NCBI GenBank assembly: GCA_028705905.1
Contig: JAQWCP010000090.1
Coordinates: 1 to 6,653, forward strand
Length of the DNA stretch: 6,653 bases
Direction of reading: 5' to 3'
Origin: Oscillospiraceae bacterium
GTDB taxonomy: Bacteria > Bacillota > Clostridia > Oscillospirales > Oscillospiraceae
Shown here: positions 5,508-6,653 of the stretch, one piece after another
Layout of the letters: each line of letters begins with the position of its first letter
Numbering within the stretch: the stretch's first letter is position 1
Notes under the pieces: model-generated
Databases searched by the model: none
Told to the model about the DNA's origin: nothing
The model's input: the letters and a program-made list of their open reading frames with translations, nothing else
Made by a program: the position numbers and the translations under genes

Positions 5508-6653
5508 ATGAATGACCAAAAGAAATCAGTAGAGGATCTCTCTGTTGCAGGAAAACGCGTGTTGCTGCGCTGTGATTTTAACGTTCCCTTGGACAAAGAA
5601 ACAGGGGAAATCACAGACGACACGCGTATTTCTGCTTCTCTGCCCACCATTCAGTATTTGCTGCAGCACGGCGCAGCCGTGATTGCATGCTCCCACCTGG
5701 GCCGGCCGAAAGGCGAATGGAACCCCAGCCTGTCCTTGGCGCCTGTTGCTGCGTGGCTCAGCAAATTGCTGGGTCAGCCCGTAAAAATGGCAAAGGACGT
5801 GATTGGGCCGGACGCAAAGGAGATGGCTTCCCATCTGCAGCCCGGTGAAATCATGTTGCTGGAAAACCTCCGGTACCACAAGGAAGAGGAGGCAAATGAT
5901 CCTGCATTTGCCAAAGAATTGGCTTCTATGGCAGACGTGTTCGTCAGTGATGCCTTTGGCACCAGCCACAGAGCCCATGCATCCACCGTCGGCGTTGCTG
6001 CTTACTTGCCATCCGTTTGCGGGTTTTTGTTCCGTCAGGAGCTGTCTGTTCTTGGCGCCGCCTTGAACGCACCCAAACGGCCCTTTGTGGCAATCTTGGG
6101 TGGCTCGAAGGTGTCGGATAAAATTGGCGTCATTCGCCACCTGCTGGAAAAAGCGGACGCCATTTTGCTGGGCGGCGGTATGGCTTACACATTTTTGAAA
6201 GCCCAGGGCGGCTCCATTGGAAAATCGCTCTGTGATGCAGGCAAGTTGGATTATGCCAAAGATGTGATCGAATTGGCCAACGAAAAGAAAAAGCCCTTCC
6301 TTTTGCCTACAGACACCTTGGCCGCAACAGAATTTTCCATCGACGCCACGCCCGTTCTCGTCCCTGCAAATGCCATCCCGGATGATTTGATGGGGATGGA
6401 TATTGGTCCCGATACCATACGCACATTCCAGGAAGTCATCCAAACCGCAGGCACCATTGTCTGGAACGGGCCAATGGGGGTTTTTGAATTCCCCTCTTTT
6501 GCCACAGGAACCCACGCAATTGCAGAGGCAATGGCAAACTCCGCCGCCATCACCATCATTGGCGGTGGCGATTCCGCTGCCGCCGTGGAGCAGATGGGCC
6601 TTGCCGACAAAATGACGCACATCTCCACAGGGGGAGGCGCTTCTCTGGAATTT
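5508..6653 (+). CDS. pgk: Phosphoglycerate kinase, 3'-truncated by window edge
   Basis: Pgk makes ATP and 3-phosphoglycerate from 1,3-bisphosphoglycerate in glycolysis, in the cytoplasm. 382 codons are visible and the frame is still open at the window end. The family is about 395-400 residues, so only some 12-18 residues are missing. N-domain substrate-binding motifs: LLRCDFNVP (19-27), SHLGRPKG (62-69), LLENLRYHKEEE (117-128, Arg122) and DAFGTSHRAHAST (148-160, Arg155). C-domain nucleotide-binding motifs: FVAILGGSKVSDKIGVI (193-209, Lys201), LGGGMAYTFLKAQG (221-234), WNGPMGVFE (319-327), GGGDSAAAV (352-360) and STGGGAS (373-379). The ATG at 5508 follows AAAGGAG with a 10-nt gap. It lies 40 bp after trmL and no promoter is seen between them. 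gap, the usual upstream partner, is not here; tpiA or gpmI could follow beyond the edge. Confidence 0.97.
   Translation, partial: MNDQKKSVEDLSVAGKRVLLRCDFNVPLDKETGEITDDTRISASLPTIQYLLQHGAAVIACSHLGRPKGEWNPSLSLAPVAAWLSKLLGQPVKMAKDVIGPDAKEMASHLQPGEIMLLENLRYHKEEEANDPAFAKELASMADVFVSDAFGTSHRAHASTVGVAAYLPSVCGFLFRQELSVLGAALNAPKRPFVAILGGSKVSDKIGVIRHLLEKADAILLGGGMAYTFLKAQGGSIGKSLCDAGKLDYAKDVIELANEKKKPFLLPTDTLAATEFSIDATPVLVPANAIPDDLMGMDIGPDTIRTFQEVIQTAGTIVWNGPMGVFEFPSFATGTHAIAEAMANSAAITIIGGGDSAAAVEQMGLADKMTHISTGGGASLEF

Noticed and set aside
5526..6620. Long (364-codon) minus-strand open frame opposite pgk
   Set aside because: It is the antisense shadow of a strongly supported pgk. The translation is rich in Cys, His and Gly with no recognisable domain, and no ribosome site or promoter supports it.

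Overview
The window looks like ordinary chromosomal DNA from a Gram-positive Bacillota bacterium, most likely of class Clostridia. The main evidence is a small IreB/ReoM-family (UPF0297) gene, a family largely confined to Bacillota. Strong AGGAGG-type ribosome binding sites, TTG and GTG starts, a short glutamate 5-kinase without a PUA domain, and compact SigA-type promoters fit the same picture. Base composition is mixed: gene bodies are moderately GC-rich and intergenic promoters are clearly AT-rich. Genus-level placement is not possible by reading alone. I saw no mobile element, CRISPR array, phage gene, rRNA or tRNA.

Layout: (1) 3..2114 (+) is the 3' ~90% of pheT, running in from the left edge. 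(2) 2222..2464 (+) is ireB, with its own promoter and a TTG start. (3) 2557..2603 is a strong bidirectional terminator shared by ireB and the converging proA. (4) 4689..2611 (-) is a proB-proA operon for the first two steps of proline synthesis. (5) 4690..4975 is a 286-bp divergent intergenic region. It carries minus-strand promoters and a ~145-155 nt leader for proB, with hairpins and possible small ORFs, and plus-strand promoters for trmL. (6) 4976..5467 (+) is trmL, followed after 40 bp by (7) pgk, 5508 to the right edge, probably in the same transcript.

The genes do not form one pathway. They combine translation (PheT, TrmL), proline synthesis (ProB, ProA), central glycolysis (Pgk) and a regulator of cell-wall synthesis (IreB). 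All large genes appear intact and carry their expected catalytic motifs, apart from the two cut by the window edges.

I did not find a clear undescribed system. The least explained parts are the regulatory DNA: the proB leader (hairpin with a U-tract, a small ORF ending 4 nt before the proB start, an orphan Shine-Dalgarno-like sequence), the palindromes around the ireB promoter, and nested inverted repeats over the trmL promoter. These are candidates only.
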